A DNA stretch of 64,000 nt from Lepidonotus clava (lineage: Eukaryota; Annelida; Polychaeta; Phyllodocida; Polynoidae): positions 9,196,114 to 9,260,113 of the forward strand of contig OW387149.1 of NCBI GenBank assembly GCA_936440205.1. The letters are read 5' to 3'. A program made the position numbers and the translations under genes. Positions 1 to 13,100 of the stretch are shown one piece after another. The stretch's first letter is position 1, and the number at the start of each line of letters is the position of its first letter. The notes beneath the pieces were generated by a model. That model was not told the origin of the DNA and did no database searches. It worked only from the letters and a program-made list of their open reading frames with translations.

Positions 1-350
1 ATCTTTTTATCCTAGGTGTTTGATTCAAACAAGAGTGTATCCAAAACCTATCAGACATGTCCGACAGTTTTCAATCAGTGTTTTACCTCAAACACGAGAA
101 TATCACATGGGAATTTTATTTTCATGTATTAAATCAGTTTTATTTCTATGTATCTAGTCATATATCTTTTGCTATAAATCCTCAGATATTAAATCTTTGT
201 CTTTTTTTTTTTATTGAGACAAGGCGTCTGAGAAAAACAAGTTGTAAAACAAGTTTTTAAAAAAATTGTTAAGATTAATTTTTTTTTCGAGGCTTTAAAG
301 AAAACAAGTTTTTAAAAGTTAGGTCTTAAGTTTATGGGATACACTTATCT
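1..350. other. Upstream intron, nothing recognised
   Basis: AT-rich DNA with T and A runs. No coding pattern or repeat was recognised. It presumably belongs to the intron before the first visible CFAP65 exon. Confidence 0.6.
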
Positions 351-1016
351 AATGATAAAACTGGTACCCCTACAGGCATGCTGACGCCGGTGACGCCCTT
401 GGCGGGCGGGAAGGTGAACCACTTTGGTATCGAGGTGGTGGGAGCCGGGCTGTTTAAGATTTTACACATTCACATTAATGATAAAACTGTCTTTTTTTCT
501 TTTTCCCACCATGGAGATTTGGTCAGGCACCAATCAGATCTGGATCCTGGCACTTAAAGCAGTAGCATCAATTCTTTCACACACACTAGCCACGTTGTCC
601 ACATTAATGATAAAACTGCTACCCCTACAGGCATGCCATCGCATGTGGCAGTGCTGGGAGCTCGGCTGTTTAAGTTTATACATATTCACATTAATGATAA
701 AACTGGTGACGTCCCTGGCGGGCGGGAATGTGAACAACTTGGTAACGAGGTGGTGAAGGGCATTATGTGGGAAGGCTGGGACTGGGCTGCTTAAGTTTTT
801 ATATGTTTAAATATAATAGATCTATATACAACTAATAAAACTGCTACCCCTACAGGCATGCCGGCGCTGGTGACGCCCCTGATGGGCGGGATGGTGAACC
901 ACTTTGGTATTGAGGTGGCAGGGCTGGGAGCCGGGCGGTTGAAGTTTATATATATATGTTTAAATATGATAGATCTATATACATTTAACGTAATGATAAA
1001 ACTGCTACCCCTACAG
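351..1016 (+). repeat. Array of four decayed copies of the head of CFAP65 exon 1
   Basis: Copies at about 351-458, 601-674, 691-795 and 831-944 each resemble the intron tail (AATGATAAAACTGCTACCC, then CTACAGGCATG) plus the first ~75-110 nt of the exon at 1017 (GGCGGGCGGGAAGGTGAACC, TTTGGTATTGAGGTGG, GGGAGCCGGG). Each breaks off after GAGCCGGG-like sequence and returns to intron sequence. None has the exon's 3' half or a donor. The third lacks the acceptor. Spacing between the last copy and the real acceptor is 161 bp. This is a tandem duplication of an exon head, with decay; the copies are not expected to be spliced productively. Confidence 0.85.
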
Positions 1017-1179
1017 GCATGCCGGCGCTGGTGACGCCTCTGGCGGGTGGGAAGGTGAACCACTTTGGTATTGAGGTGGTAAAGGGCATCACGTGGCAGG
1101 GCTGGGAGCCGGGCCGCGAGTACACCAAGAACCTTGTGCTGAAGAACGTCAGGGTCAAGACCCAGAAACTCAAATACAG
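1017..1179 (+). CDS. CFAP65: CFAP65 exon 1 (first visible)
   Basis: Acceptor CCCCTACAG before 1017, donor GTCAGA after 1179. Encodes [20 protein letters not shown] and [20 protein letters not shown], the conserved N-terminal CFAP65 block. An ATG sits at 1019, two bases after the acceptor. It ends in a split Arg codon (phase 2). It is the only intact member of a local tandem array (351-1016). The 417-bp intron that follows holds poly-T/poly-A runs and nothing else recognisable. Confidence 0.88.
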
Positions 1180-4100
1180 GTCAGACTCGACACCTTGTTT
1201 TCTTGTTCTGTTTAGATGGAACTAAAGATATATGTATTTAGTCGGAATCTATTAGAATGTAAGATAATAAGACATGAGATTATGTACCTGTAAAAAATTA
1301 TAAACCAATATAATTCATATTTCGCCTGTTTATACCTGTTTTAAACAGGGGGGGTCTTAGTCTTTGTTTTTGTTTTGTTTTTTCCTTAAACAAGTTTATT
1401 CATAATGCTGCATCTGTCAACATACTAGATAAGTGGAAAGAAGAAGACTGAAATTTGTCAGCTTGGAAAAAAACAACAACAACAAAAAAAACGTTTTTAC
1501 TAAGCATTATTTAAAACAATTTTTTAAGCTATGCTGTTTTATCCTGTAAATGTTATTGCTTTAATGTGTTCTACATCTCATACGGTCTGTTTTCAGGGCG
1601 CCCCAGTCGCGCTTCTTCCACACCCTGTATCCACAGCCGATCGTGTTGAGCGCGGGAACTAGCTACACGCTCCCCGTAACCTTCAGACCGCTCGAGAAAA
1701 ATGTCTACACCGACAAGATCGAGTTTGTCACCAATGTAAGGCCTTACGCTACTAAACAGACAAATATATAATCAATAGAAAGGCGAATAAAGACTATCAC
1801 AACGTTGTATTTTCATAGGAACTTTTGATAATTTTTCATTGCACTTTTGCTTGTTTATGAAATATGTGACAAGTTTATTCCTTGTTGATTAATAAATAGG
1901 AATTACCATCAGTGATTCTAGTATGATATGACATGCGTAAAAAGAAGATCGTATCCAATTAGATATAAGAAATTAAACTTAAGTATACAGATTTTATGTG
2001 ACATTTACCAAATCCCATTTATTTAGAAAATGTATTATTTGCCTCCTATTAGACAACTCAGCTGACTACTCTTCATGTGCGATATTTCTATTAATCTTTT
2101 CAAACGTCATTGACAAAGTTAAAACCCTTTAATCTATTCTTCTTTTTTTTTACATATCATTTTACCCACAATGTAAATTCAGCTCGAAAATTATCAGTTC
2201 TCTTAGCAAGTCAAACACTGCTAATAATTAAATGCACATTTACTTTGCCATACACCCAATATCTGATCAGAATATAATTAGCGATTGTTTCTCGCAGGGC
2301 GGTAAGTTCGAGGTACCCATCCACGCGCTGCTGCCTCAGTACGGTATGGAGGTTCCTGACCACATCCACTTCAACATGTGTGCCACCGAAGACAACATCC
2401 AACTCACCTTCAACATCAAAAACCTCAGGTAAAGTTCAACACTCAATTGAAATAAACTGAAAATATAATGTGCAATGTATGTATGATGGCTGTTCTAGGC
2501 GTCCAGCTGAACAGTTAAATTGATAAAATCTCTCCTTTTCAGCGTGGGATACAGGATTTAGAAACTGTGTGTGTGGTTGGGCGGGGGCACCAGCCTGTAT
2601 GAATCTTTCAATTTGAATGAGTTTAGTAAAAGTTTTACATAACAAGATTAAAGTTCCCGAAAACAGGGAAGGGTAAGCACCCCAGTATACCCTCCCTAAA
2701 ATCAGCTTACGCTAACTATTACATGTATTTAGCATACCTGGCTAAAACAACAACTTGCTAATGAATTAGAATATTATGAAATTGATCGATGTGCAATAAT
2801 AAAAAGTTAAGTGATTAACAAATAAGGTATGATGATATCTCAAAACGGAAGTACCTGATCACACCTAAAAGAAAAAAAATACATAATACAGCGAAATCGT
2901 GATTCTCTCTAACACATTTTTAATCGAAATTGAATAAACCAAAAAGAGTCTGACTTGATCATTCACTTGGTCAACTAGATAACTGTACATCCATTTTCTA
3001 TTATAAATCTCCAAGTACATTTTGTGAATAATAAAATTTAGTCTGAAAATATATATATATTTTTTTTTTTTGATTGGATTTTTATCCAGGCTGAGTTCAC
3101 TTTATTAAATGTTCTTCCACTGCAGTCCTGTCGCTATATTCTATTCTATTTATATAACACTAATGAAGGTACCATATTGTAGTTCAAGTAATTCTGGACC
3201 TTCCAAAAAACCGGTTTAAGGCCTTATTACACTATGCGTTGGGTCTGCATGCGCGGTAGTTAACTTTGCCCAATGCATCTGATTTGCGTTAAGACCATAT
3301 TACACTATGCGTTGGGATGCGTCGGTTACAAACGGGACCTAACACAAAGTACATTATGCTTTGTACTTTGGGTCGCGTTAGGGCGCGTTGGGTTGCATTG
3401 GGTCAATGCAACCCAACGCAACCCAACGCAAATGCTTGCAGAATTTTTTTTCTATATACTGTGCGTTGGGTGGCATTGGGTATTTGATTTTGGTAAAGCA
3501 ACCCCAACGCCAGCAAGTCAACACATATTGTAATATGGCCTTTACACCTAAAACAACTTAAATTCCATCTTTGACCCTCCCCTTGTTGCAGTGAGTTGGT
3601 GACCCCCTTCCAGGTGGACTGTGAGGAGCCGTTCACCGTCGAGCCCCCAGAGGGCGTCCTGGAGCCGTACGGAACCCAGACACTCACCGGAGTCTTCAAA
3701 CCCAAGGTAGGCAAAGATTTTGTTATCTTTTTCTGTGTTTTCAAGTTCAAGTTCAATTTGCTTTATCGTAATGCACTTTTACAAGCATTTTGTAATTATA
3801 TAATGAGGCTTGATAGCTCAGTGTGCTACTTCGTGTAAAAAAAATTTAAAAAATCACAATCATTTTTTACAAAGCTTTGTAAGACTACATACACAGAGGG
3901 AAATAAAGAGAAAAGGACTATACTTCTTGTGAGGCTACATGCTACAGGATTAAAGAGAAAAGATGGCAGCAGAACCTTCTTTACCCTGTAAATAATACAG
4001 AAGGGTGGATAAACTGGTAATGTAGTTTGAGGGATTTTTTGTTTTTGATTACAGCTCCCCATTTACACGATATACAATGGCCTCTGAAATGAAAGATTTA

Positions 4101-7100
4101 AACAATTGAGGCTACTGGGGGTTCGGTAGATTTCATAATGTAGATAAATTGTTGTATATGTATTGTTCGGCACTTTTAAAAGTTTTTCACCTACGCTTTT
4201 TGTTTCTGATTAGTGAGACAAAGTATGCGATAAACTTTTAATGTATCTTTGTGCCCTATCTTTATAGGCTGCAGCTGTGTATGAGGCTGAGGCTATTGTG
4301 CGGTATGGTGCCAACTATGACAACTCTAAGACGATGCGCTTTGAAGGAATAGGTAAATAGATTCTTTTTTTAAAAATTAACATTGGTTAAACTGGTCAAC
4401 GCTCGGTTATAAATTCAGGTTTTCATTGTTGCACCAGTGGGCTTACAATCATTATATCTTTGTGATTATATATTTCAATATATCACAAAGTATTATGGTC
4501 ATCATATCAACATGTAATCGATCAAAAATAAATGAATTGAAGTAAAAGATATCTTTGGTAGGGCTTTTACCCGAATTATTCCTGCTGTCAAAGGTCAAAG
4601 CAACTTTCCCTACCGTTGATAAATTATTTACCATGTTTAACTAGCTTAGACAAAGATGCATGCTGAAAAATACATGTCGACAACTCACAAACCCTAAGCA
4701 TATACATTTTCACTGAATGTGGCATTATTTATCATGAAGATAGACAGTTGGCATTGGTATTTTTCGAGTTTGTATCTGTATGTATTTTCTTTTCTTTTCA
4801 GTTGTTTTGAAAATGTGTTCGTTACAGATATATATTTATATCATCAAATATTTTCTATGGTTGTTCTGGTCTTGTCAACAAAAGTAGTCCAAATAACCTA
4901 CAGGTTCGTAGAAACTTTAAATTTAGCTATCCATGGTAGGGAGAATTGTTTCTACTTTTAATTCTTATGAATCCTAAGGTCCGACATAAAAACATATAAA
5001 AGTAGTCACTAACATATGGCAGAATGATAAAATGACAATCTCAACAGGGTGTCAGTGACAGTTGTTTATGTGGTTTACACGCATATAACATGTTATTAGT
5101 ATTAAGATAACAATTGATGTGAATCTAACGTGTATGATTTACTTTTTTCAGGAAAATTCCCCCACCTGTTAGTGGCATGTAACGGTCAGCAGGCGGTTCC
5201 GACCCCGGGAGGCCTCGAATCGGTTGTCGACTTCCGCGAAGTCGGCATCGGTCAAACAGTCGAGAAGTGGATTGAACTGCGTAACCTTTCCCCAGTTAGT
5301 ACTCGCCTTGAGATATATTTATCTTAACCCTTTAGACCCCACCGATTATGAGGATGAACTGCTGGATTTCCCCAGGTTTTCCCAGGATTTCCCTCGGAAA
5401 TCCCTTGAATTTGTTTTGATTGAGAAAGTTCAAAGGTTTACCCCTCCTTAAATATTAAAGTTATATAAATATGGTGTGTAGCATTGCATTTGGAATTAAA
5501 TTAGCTTTCAAACGATATATTTGCAGTTTTTGCACATTGACGACTTGTTAAAGTATTCCCATTGGAAAAATATGGTAAAATTATGGAAAAAATGATCATT
5601 TTACCGGGCGGCTACGGCCGGATCGGGGACTACACCCTCGGGCGGCTATGGCCGGATTGGGGGCTAAAAGGTTACTGTAGTAAACATATTTTTGATTAAC
5701 AGAAAATTACTAGGCTTTGATTTAATCTTTGTATCAAGCACAAGAAAATAGTATTGGAATAAAGTCTACCGAGTATCCTTGGGTATTTTTAAAGAAAGTA
5801 TGAGTAAGATATTACTTTGATGGTACCTTTATTTTTGCGGAATGCCTGTAATTTGTTTACATGTATATGTATATATATTATAAAAAGATTGTCAAAATGT
5901 ATATATATGATTAAAATGTAGAACACTTGAAAGGTCACTGAGATATCGTACTAAAACTAGAAAGGTTTCAGTATCAATTCAGCCGGGACCTATATAATAG
6001 TTCTCTGTTATAACCAACTGGACCTACAAAGAAAACCAAAACCCAATGATGTTTCAATATAAATAAATAATTTAGAAAAAAAAAAGGAAAAAAAGTTGAT
6101 CTCTGAATAACATTCATTTTTCCCACTTACAAATAAATCCCACAAAAGGCTCATTCTTTGAAGGAAACGTGCAATAAAAGTACCAATCAGTTCTCCCTAT
6201 AGTTTCAGATATCATTCCCTTAGGATACCTTTAACACCCTCAGCCTGACCTCCTCAGTCATTCTTCACTGCCCCTATGGCGTAAAACTAGCTGCAAAGCT
6301 TTACCTTGTGCAGTCTGGTAAAAGAACCCTAAAGGGTTGGCCGGACGTTAAACTAAACCCACAAACAAACAAATCAGTCATTCTTGGTGAATATTTATCA
6401 CTTTGTACTGTGTTTTCTAAACTTTTGACCTTGCACCAAAACCTCAGTTAAATAAGTCAGTACTTTTTCCCTACAGGTGAATGCCCCGTTCCGCGTAGAC
6501 CACCCCTCTGGTCAGCTGCGGATCGACACCGTGTTTCAGTGCCCGCAAAAACATGGAGTGGTTCCGGCCAACAGCACCATCCGTATACCTGTAAGATGGC
6601 TTTTGAAGTCTGTATATAAAATTAATCCATTGAAAATTGAAGAAACTTTAAGGAAAATAAAAGGGAAAAAACGTTTGAAAATAAACTTAAAATACAGAAT
6701 CGCCACTTTTCCGTATAAGACGGGTATTCAATTTCGGGAAACATTTCAGTGGCATCTGAAAATGGCTGCAAAGTCTCAAACGTCAGGGATAGATAACACA
6801 TCTTTATGATTTCCTTTCCTGATCAATGGGCATTGAAAGTATTTTATTCGAAAAAGTGAACTAAATTATATTCTGAAGTCTTCACTGTTTAAGATGACTC
6901 TTTAATAACCTTTTTTTTAAATGTTTTTTTATACCCATGCTATGTTATTCTTGCGGAATCCTGTCATTTACTCGCTGGTAGATTTAATCGCAGCATGTGG
7001 AAATGAAATGATTATGTATGTGAGTTGGTCCTTTTTATAACTGGAAAACTTTTGAGTGTACATTAAATTCCAAAAATCTTATGAGAAACATCAACTTTTA

Positions 7101-10100
7101 ATTTGTTATTTTTCAGTTCCTGTACACCCCAAACACAGTGGACTCTAAAAGTATAGACTACTTTCACGTGGTCGCCATTGGTAACATCAGTAAGACAGTC
7201 ATCAAGTGTATCGCCTCCTCGAGAGGTAAGCAGAGCCCATACCTTCCCTCAACTGTTCAACCTAATTAACAAACTTTTAAATTCTGAAGAAAAACAGATT
7301 CATTGATATCCTTAGTGCAATATTTTGAGTATCAAATGCCCCTTTTTGATCATTCCTATGGGGCCATTTTCCCAATAATATCAGTGGGTCTTTTAAACAT
7401 CTTTCTAACATTTATATTACAAAAAATCTTAAATGTGGGAGTAGTCCCTTTTAAGTTATCAATGTGCATGCCGAAGAATATCCCTGAGTTAGTTTTTTTT
7501 TCTAAAGTCCAAGCAACGAAAACCAACGACAGGATTAGAAATTAAATTTCATCTCATAGCCAAAGTGGTCCGCAACATTTTTCTTCTTCTAGCCTTCATT
7601 GCAAAACACAACATAGTAATAATACTTAATGAGGCACTTGGCAGAAATCACTGAATACTTTTGATAAGTTTAAAAAGGAAATCTAATGAAATCTGTATAA
7701 GAAAAAGAATCTGCCATCACTCTTAGGGCCCGGAGTAAAACTGAGCCAGAGCTCCCTCAACTTTCTCGAGGTGACCGCCAACTACCGAGCCGGCAAGACC
7801 ATCGAACTGGTCAACGAATCGGACTCACCGGCCAACTTTCAGGTAAGAGGCCCTTTGTGGCATCTCAGAGCCAAAGTGGTCCGCAACATCATACTTGGTT
7901 CTAGCATTGATTGCAAAGCTCATAATGTTGAATCAAATAATGAAGGAACTTGGCAGAAACCACTGACTATTTTCTTTGAATATACCACGTAATATATACT
8001 TAAAAAAAAAAAAATTCTTCTTTTTATTGGCTAACTAATCCAATCAGATACATCCAGTCCTATTGTGTTCCTTCTTATGGTCCAAATCAGGAATTTAATT
8101 AAGGTAACAAGTGATCATACAGGGTACCAACCACACAGGGAAAACAGGGAAAATCGTAAAAACAATTTCCTGACAGGGAAAACACAGGGAATTTGGAAAT
8201 TTTGCCAAAACACAGGGAAAACACAGGGAATTTCATTTGGCCAGATTCTGAAATTCCTGATTCTCAAGATATTAGGGATTTGACTTTTTGTTGTTAGGTT
8301 GTCCAATTTTTTTCCGAACGCAGAGGCTTTTAATCTTGAACAACTTGCTAGATATCACACAGGGAAAAATTGCCGCGGGACAGGGAAATCTCAGGGAAAA
8401 CACAGGGAATTTGAAAATAGAGTTTCGGTTGGTACCCTGTCATAGCAAGATGTACAAATCTCAATTTCAATCAGTGCTGGAGTTAATATATTAATGTATA
8501 TTATACTTAAGTAAATATAAACTAAACTACTTCAACGTGTCCCTTCATTTCATACTCTTATCTAAATTAGGACAGTCAAAAGTGAGTATCAACAACCAAG
8601 AGATAAAATAAACTATTTTCACACTTGTTTCATTTCAGTTCATGCTAGACGTCCAGGAGAGTGTTTTCAAGGTGTCTGAGGCTAGTGGTATGCTGCCCCC
8701 CTCCGGTCGCCGCACGATACACGTTCACTTCGAGCCAGTGCACCCGATCCCCTACTACCGCCGGGTAACCTGCCTTGTGCACAACCAGGTCAGTTTGTTA
8801 GGCCAAAATATATTACAGGGTACCAACAGCACAGGGATATCAAAGGTTCCTAGAGGACCACCGTCTGTTGTGTGTATGGCCCTGTCTATGGGACCCTGCA
8901 CCTACCTCAATAAAAGTGTAGGAGTATGGTCTCTACCATCTCATAGATTTGATCATCCCAGACAGAATTGTCAAACATTGTTCCCACCGTGATATGACCA
9001 TAGATGTTGATACGGTGTTAAACACCAATAACCAACCAACCAAATATATTACAGGGTACCAACAGCACAGGGAAAACAGGGAAAATGGCAAACAAAATCC
9101 CTGACAGGGAAAAGACAGGGAATTTACAAATTTTTACCAAAAAAACAGGGAAAACACAAGAAATTTCATTTGGCCAGGTTCTGAAATTACAGGAGCATAA
9201 CACCTTTATGTCCTTAAATATAACTGGTCGTCTGGTCAGCCCAATTATACATACATGTAGTTTCTTATGTTTTTAATAGCTTATATTATGCTTAAAGTTT
9301 TCATGAGGAATGGCGGAATTGAGACAGGAGTACCAGATGACGTTCAATGTAAATTTAGCTTAATGGCTTTAAATGGGGGTGCTTGGAATTTATTACAAAG
9401 TATTATCTTGTATTGTGTTGAAATTAGTTGATTTTGGTTTTCTTTTGTCATCGTAATAGTATTGAAGGATTCATAGGATTCAATATTTATCACTGCTAAT
9501 GGTAGATTATCAAAGAACGCCTGCCTCTGTAAAAGCGTAGAGATGTGGTCTCTAACTTTTTATAGATGTGATCACTATCAGTATCACTGCCCTTGATATG
9601 ACCCTGGCAATTAATTAGGATGTTAAGCAGCAAATAACCAACCAATAATCATCCAACTAATTATCTAATTACCTTCATTACAAAATCTGGGTGTGCGTCA
9701 GTGCACTTGGGTCCCAATTCCTGTCACTTGGGTACTTATTCCGGTCACCCCCATCCATTAATAACACCTATAGCTTGTCACTTTCAGGGCCCGCTTTTCC
9801 TGGACCTTCTTGGAACTTGTCACACGGAGACGGTTAAACCGGCCATCCTGCTCAACAAACACGTGCACCGGTACAAGGTGCACGTGCAGCGCGGCTACAG
9901 CTTCACGTCGCCTGAGGTACGTAAAACCGCCTGTTCGGGCTTTTAGAGTTCATGCACTTTTAATAGTGTTCAGGCTTGTAGCCAGCTTTTTTCAGATGGG
10001 GGTTCGTTTTTTGAGTAACTTTGAGCTTAGGTAGGTGTAAGTGCACCTGGATACTATAATATATGGTAATTGCCTGAAAACGTTATTCATTTTCTGATTG

Positions 10101-13100
10101 AAAAATATACTGGAAAAATTGAAAATTTTGGAAAATTTGCATTCTACCATTTCATCCAATTGCGGGAGGGTTAGGATACTTTTAGAATGGGGTTCGTCCA
10201 AGGAGGTGTTCGTATTTTTTTGTGGAAAAATCTGAATTGAATAAATAACCCATTAATGAGTGTAAGCTTCCTCTCGAAGGATTCTGACCAGGAAGACCAG
10301 GTAACTGCCACTACAGATCTTTTTTTCCAACTTAATCACTTTACACTTCTTTGGTTTTTCACTATCCGTGAGCGCGATGCAAAGGACCTTTGGCTAAAAA
10401 AAAGGGTTCTTATAACTTCTATGAATTCAGTATGCATAAAATAGAAATACTGAGTCTATAACTAGTATTTTTCTGTTTGAATATCCACCTAAATGTAAGA
10501 AACTGTACTGCAACCTCGTCAAGAAATCTTTACACGCACACTATACCATAGATGTTATCTTTATAATATCACATAAGCAGCTGATAAGAGCACATATTTT
10601 TATCATGAATTTATTTTGTCTAACATATATATGCATAATAAAAATTATAAACATTATTTAAAAGATTGATATGAAAATCTATAAGAAGTGGCATTTGAGG
10701 CAAAGGAAAGAGATTGGGTATAGCCGAAAGTTACATGGCATCACCAATGAACAATAGGAAAGGATGTCTAGCTACATAGGAGGATGGATACTTTGGTATA
10801 AATATATAATACAGTTTTAACATGTTAGATACAAGACCCAATAATAGACCCAAAGTAAAAGTAAACACTTAAGCCCTAATTATACTATGCGTCAGGTAGA
10901 CGGACGCGTCGTGTCTGGTTCACGTTAGGTCTGTATCAAGAGTATATTACACTACGCATTGGGTTTCCAATGCGAATTATATTATATTACACATTTGGCA
11001 CACATTGGGAGTCGCGTTGGGTTGTGTTGGCACGCGTTTTTTTTACAAACATGTTGGTAAAATAGCGCGAACCAGATGCATCGGGCAACGCAACCCAATG
11101 CGAACGTGATCCGATGCGTAGTGTAATATGGCCTTTAGACCAAAGTAAATCGCAGAGTTGAATTTAGATAGAATTTGTTTTACGCTTGTGTTGCTTGACT
11201 TATGCTTGCATGTGCTGCCCACATTCACCGCTTTCACGCTTTGCATCTTGTGTTACAGCGACTTAATGAGATGGTGAAAGAGGGACAGCTCAAAGTCGAC
11301 AAGGCCGGCTTCTTAGCCAAAGTGAGTTCACATTGTATGGGGCATAAATACAACATTAACACTTCCTCAAGCTTTGGGAGAGTTAATAACTAAAATACAA
11401 AGATTACTGAAGGCCAAGAGTTTCACAATACTTTTGGTTATTATATTGCATGATAGAATGAGCACTTTGTGATTTGGTTTTATTTTTGTAGTCGACTTTC
11501 CAATTCCGAGTTGAATATATTTGTTGATCGGCTTTCTTCATCAATTGTTTTGTTCAGTATTCTATCATCATATTAAAATATAAGAAATCGTCCCTTTTTT
11601 CACATGTTTCGAGTCATAAATACATCGGTGGTGTATAATATGATGACAAGGGGAAAAACACATTTTTATTCTTCAAAGAAGGACATAAAAAAAAGTTGTT
11701 CTTTACCTCGTTAATCCAGCGTTGTGTAAAGCCTATATTCAACTTGCGGATTTTGATGTTGATTTTGAGAATCGGCAGAGGAAATAAACATTGAGTATAG
11801 ACATATAATATATCATTAGAAAGGTTTTATACTTCTCTTTCGAATGGTATATAGAACAGCCTGTATAGAATGTATCATTCTGTACAATCTTTTTGAAAAA
11901 AAAATCAGATAAAGAAATTCAACAGCATCGAATTTGGCTTGTGGAATATAGGCTTAAAGCCTTTATTCCACATACCGATTTTGATGTTGCCGATTTTGTA
12001 TTTTTTTGATTTTCCCTGATATTATAAAGTAAGACCTTACATCTCATATACTATTCAAAATAGAATTGTAAGAGCTTTCTATTGATATATCACATATCTG
12101 TATTTGACCTTTATTCCCACTGCCGATTTTCAAAATCGGCAGCTAAATCTGCATGTGGAATACAGGCTTAAAGCTGACAAATAAAACTTTAATCTTAATG
12201 TCTGTTCGTAGGAGGGGGGCCCTAACTCTCCGCCCACCCTGGACCCAATGGACGAGTACTTTAACGACGGCTACTACTCCGAGGTCACGGTAAGAATCTC
12301 TGATTTTGTAGAAATACCATGATTTACATTCATATTGGAATAGGATGGAGAACCAGCTTTAGTATGAGGTTGCATTATGATTAATTTAATTTAATTAATT
12401 ATAATTATTCAACTATATATATATATATATATATATAATTATATAAATAAACATATAAGTATATATATATATATTTCTTGTCTATGTTACATACTTTGGT
12501 GTATGTCGGCAATCAGATGGCTATGGTGAGAAGGAAAATACATATCCAATGTATTCTCCTGTAACACGAAGATTATGGCGAGTAGATATTTAAAAATGAA
12601 GCTTTGTGATTTTGCCTTTCCATTGTATGATACTGTAGGCAATGCTGAAAGAAGGTCAATCATTTTCTATGAAATAAGATAGGACATTTTAACAGTAACC
12701 GTATATATCCTTAGCATCTATATGGGTGACATCTTAATGCCCAATGAAAAGTAGCATTACATACTTTCATTCAAATTATAGAAATATCTGTGCAAAATAT
12801 CATACAGAGGCCTCAGTGAAAGTGAAATGTAAGCAGATTTGTATGGTGGGCACAGACCACAAAAATGTACATTCCCCCCAAAAAAATGTTTGCAATTTCC
12901 CTTTTATTTTCTTATGCTAAAAACAAAAACAACTTAATCTTGCGGTCCATTTCAAGAAGATAGGCAATTCCCTACCTTGGACCTTTGAGTAATTGATTGA
13001 CCTTTACTTTACAGATGGTCGATCCACATGTTAGTCTTGACACGCATGAAGCCGACTTTGGAGCGTGCCCCGATATACGCAGCACTGGGCAAAAGGTAGG

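Noticed and set aside
1019-1021. ATG as the CFAP65 translation start
   Set aside because: It directly follows a strong acceptor, so the exon is internal or its start is undecided; the real N terminus probably lies upstream of the window.
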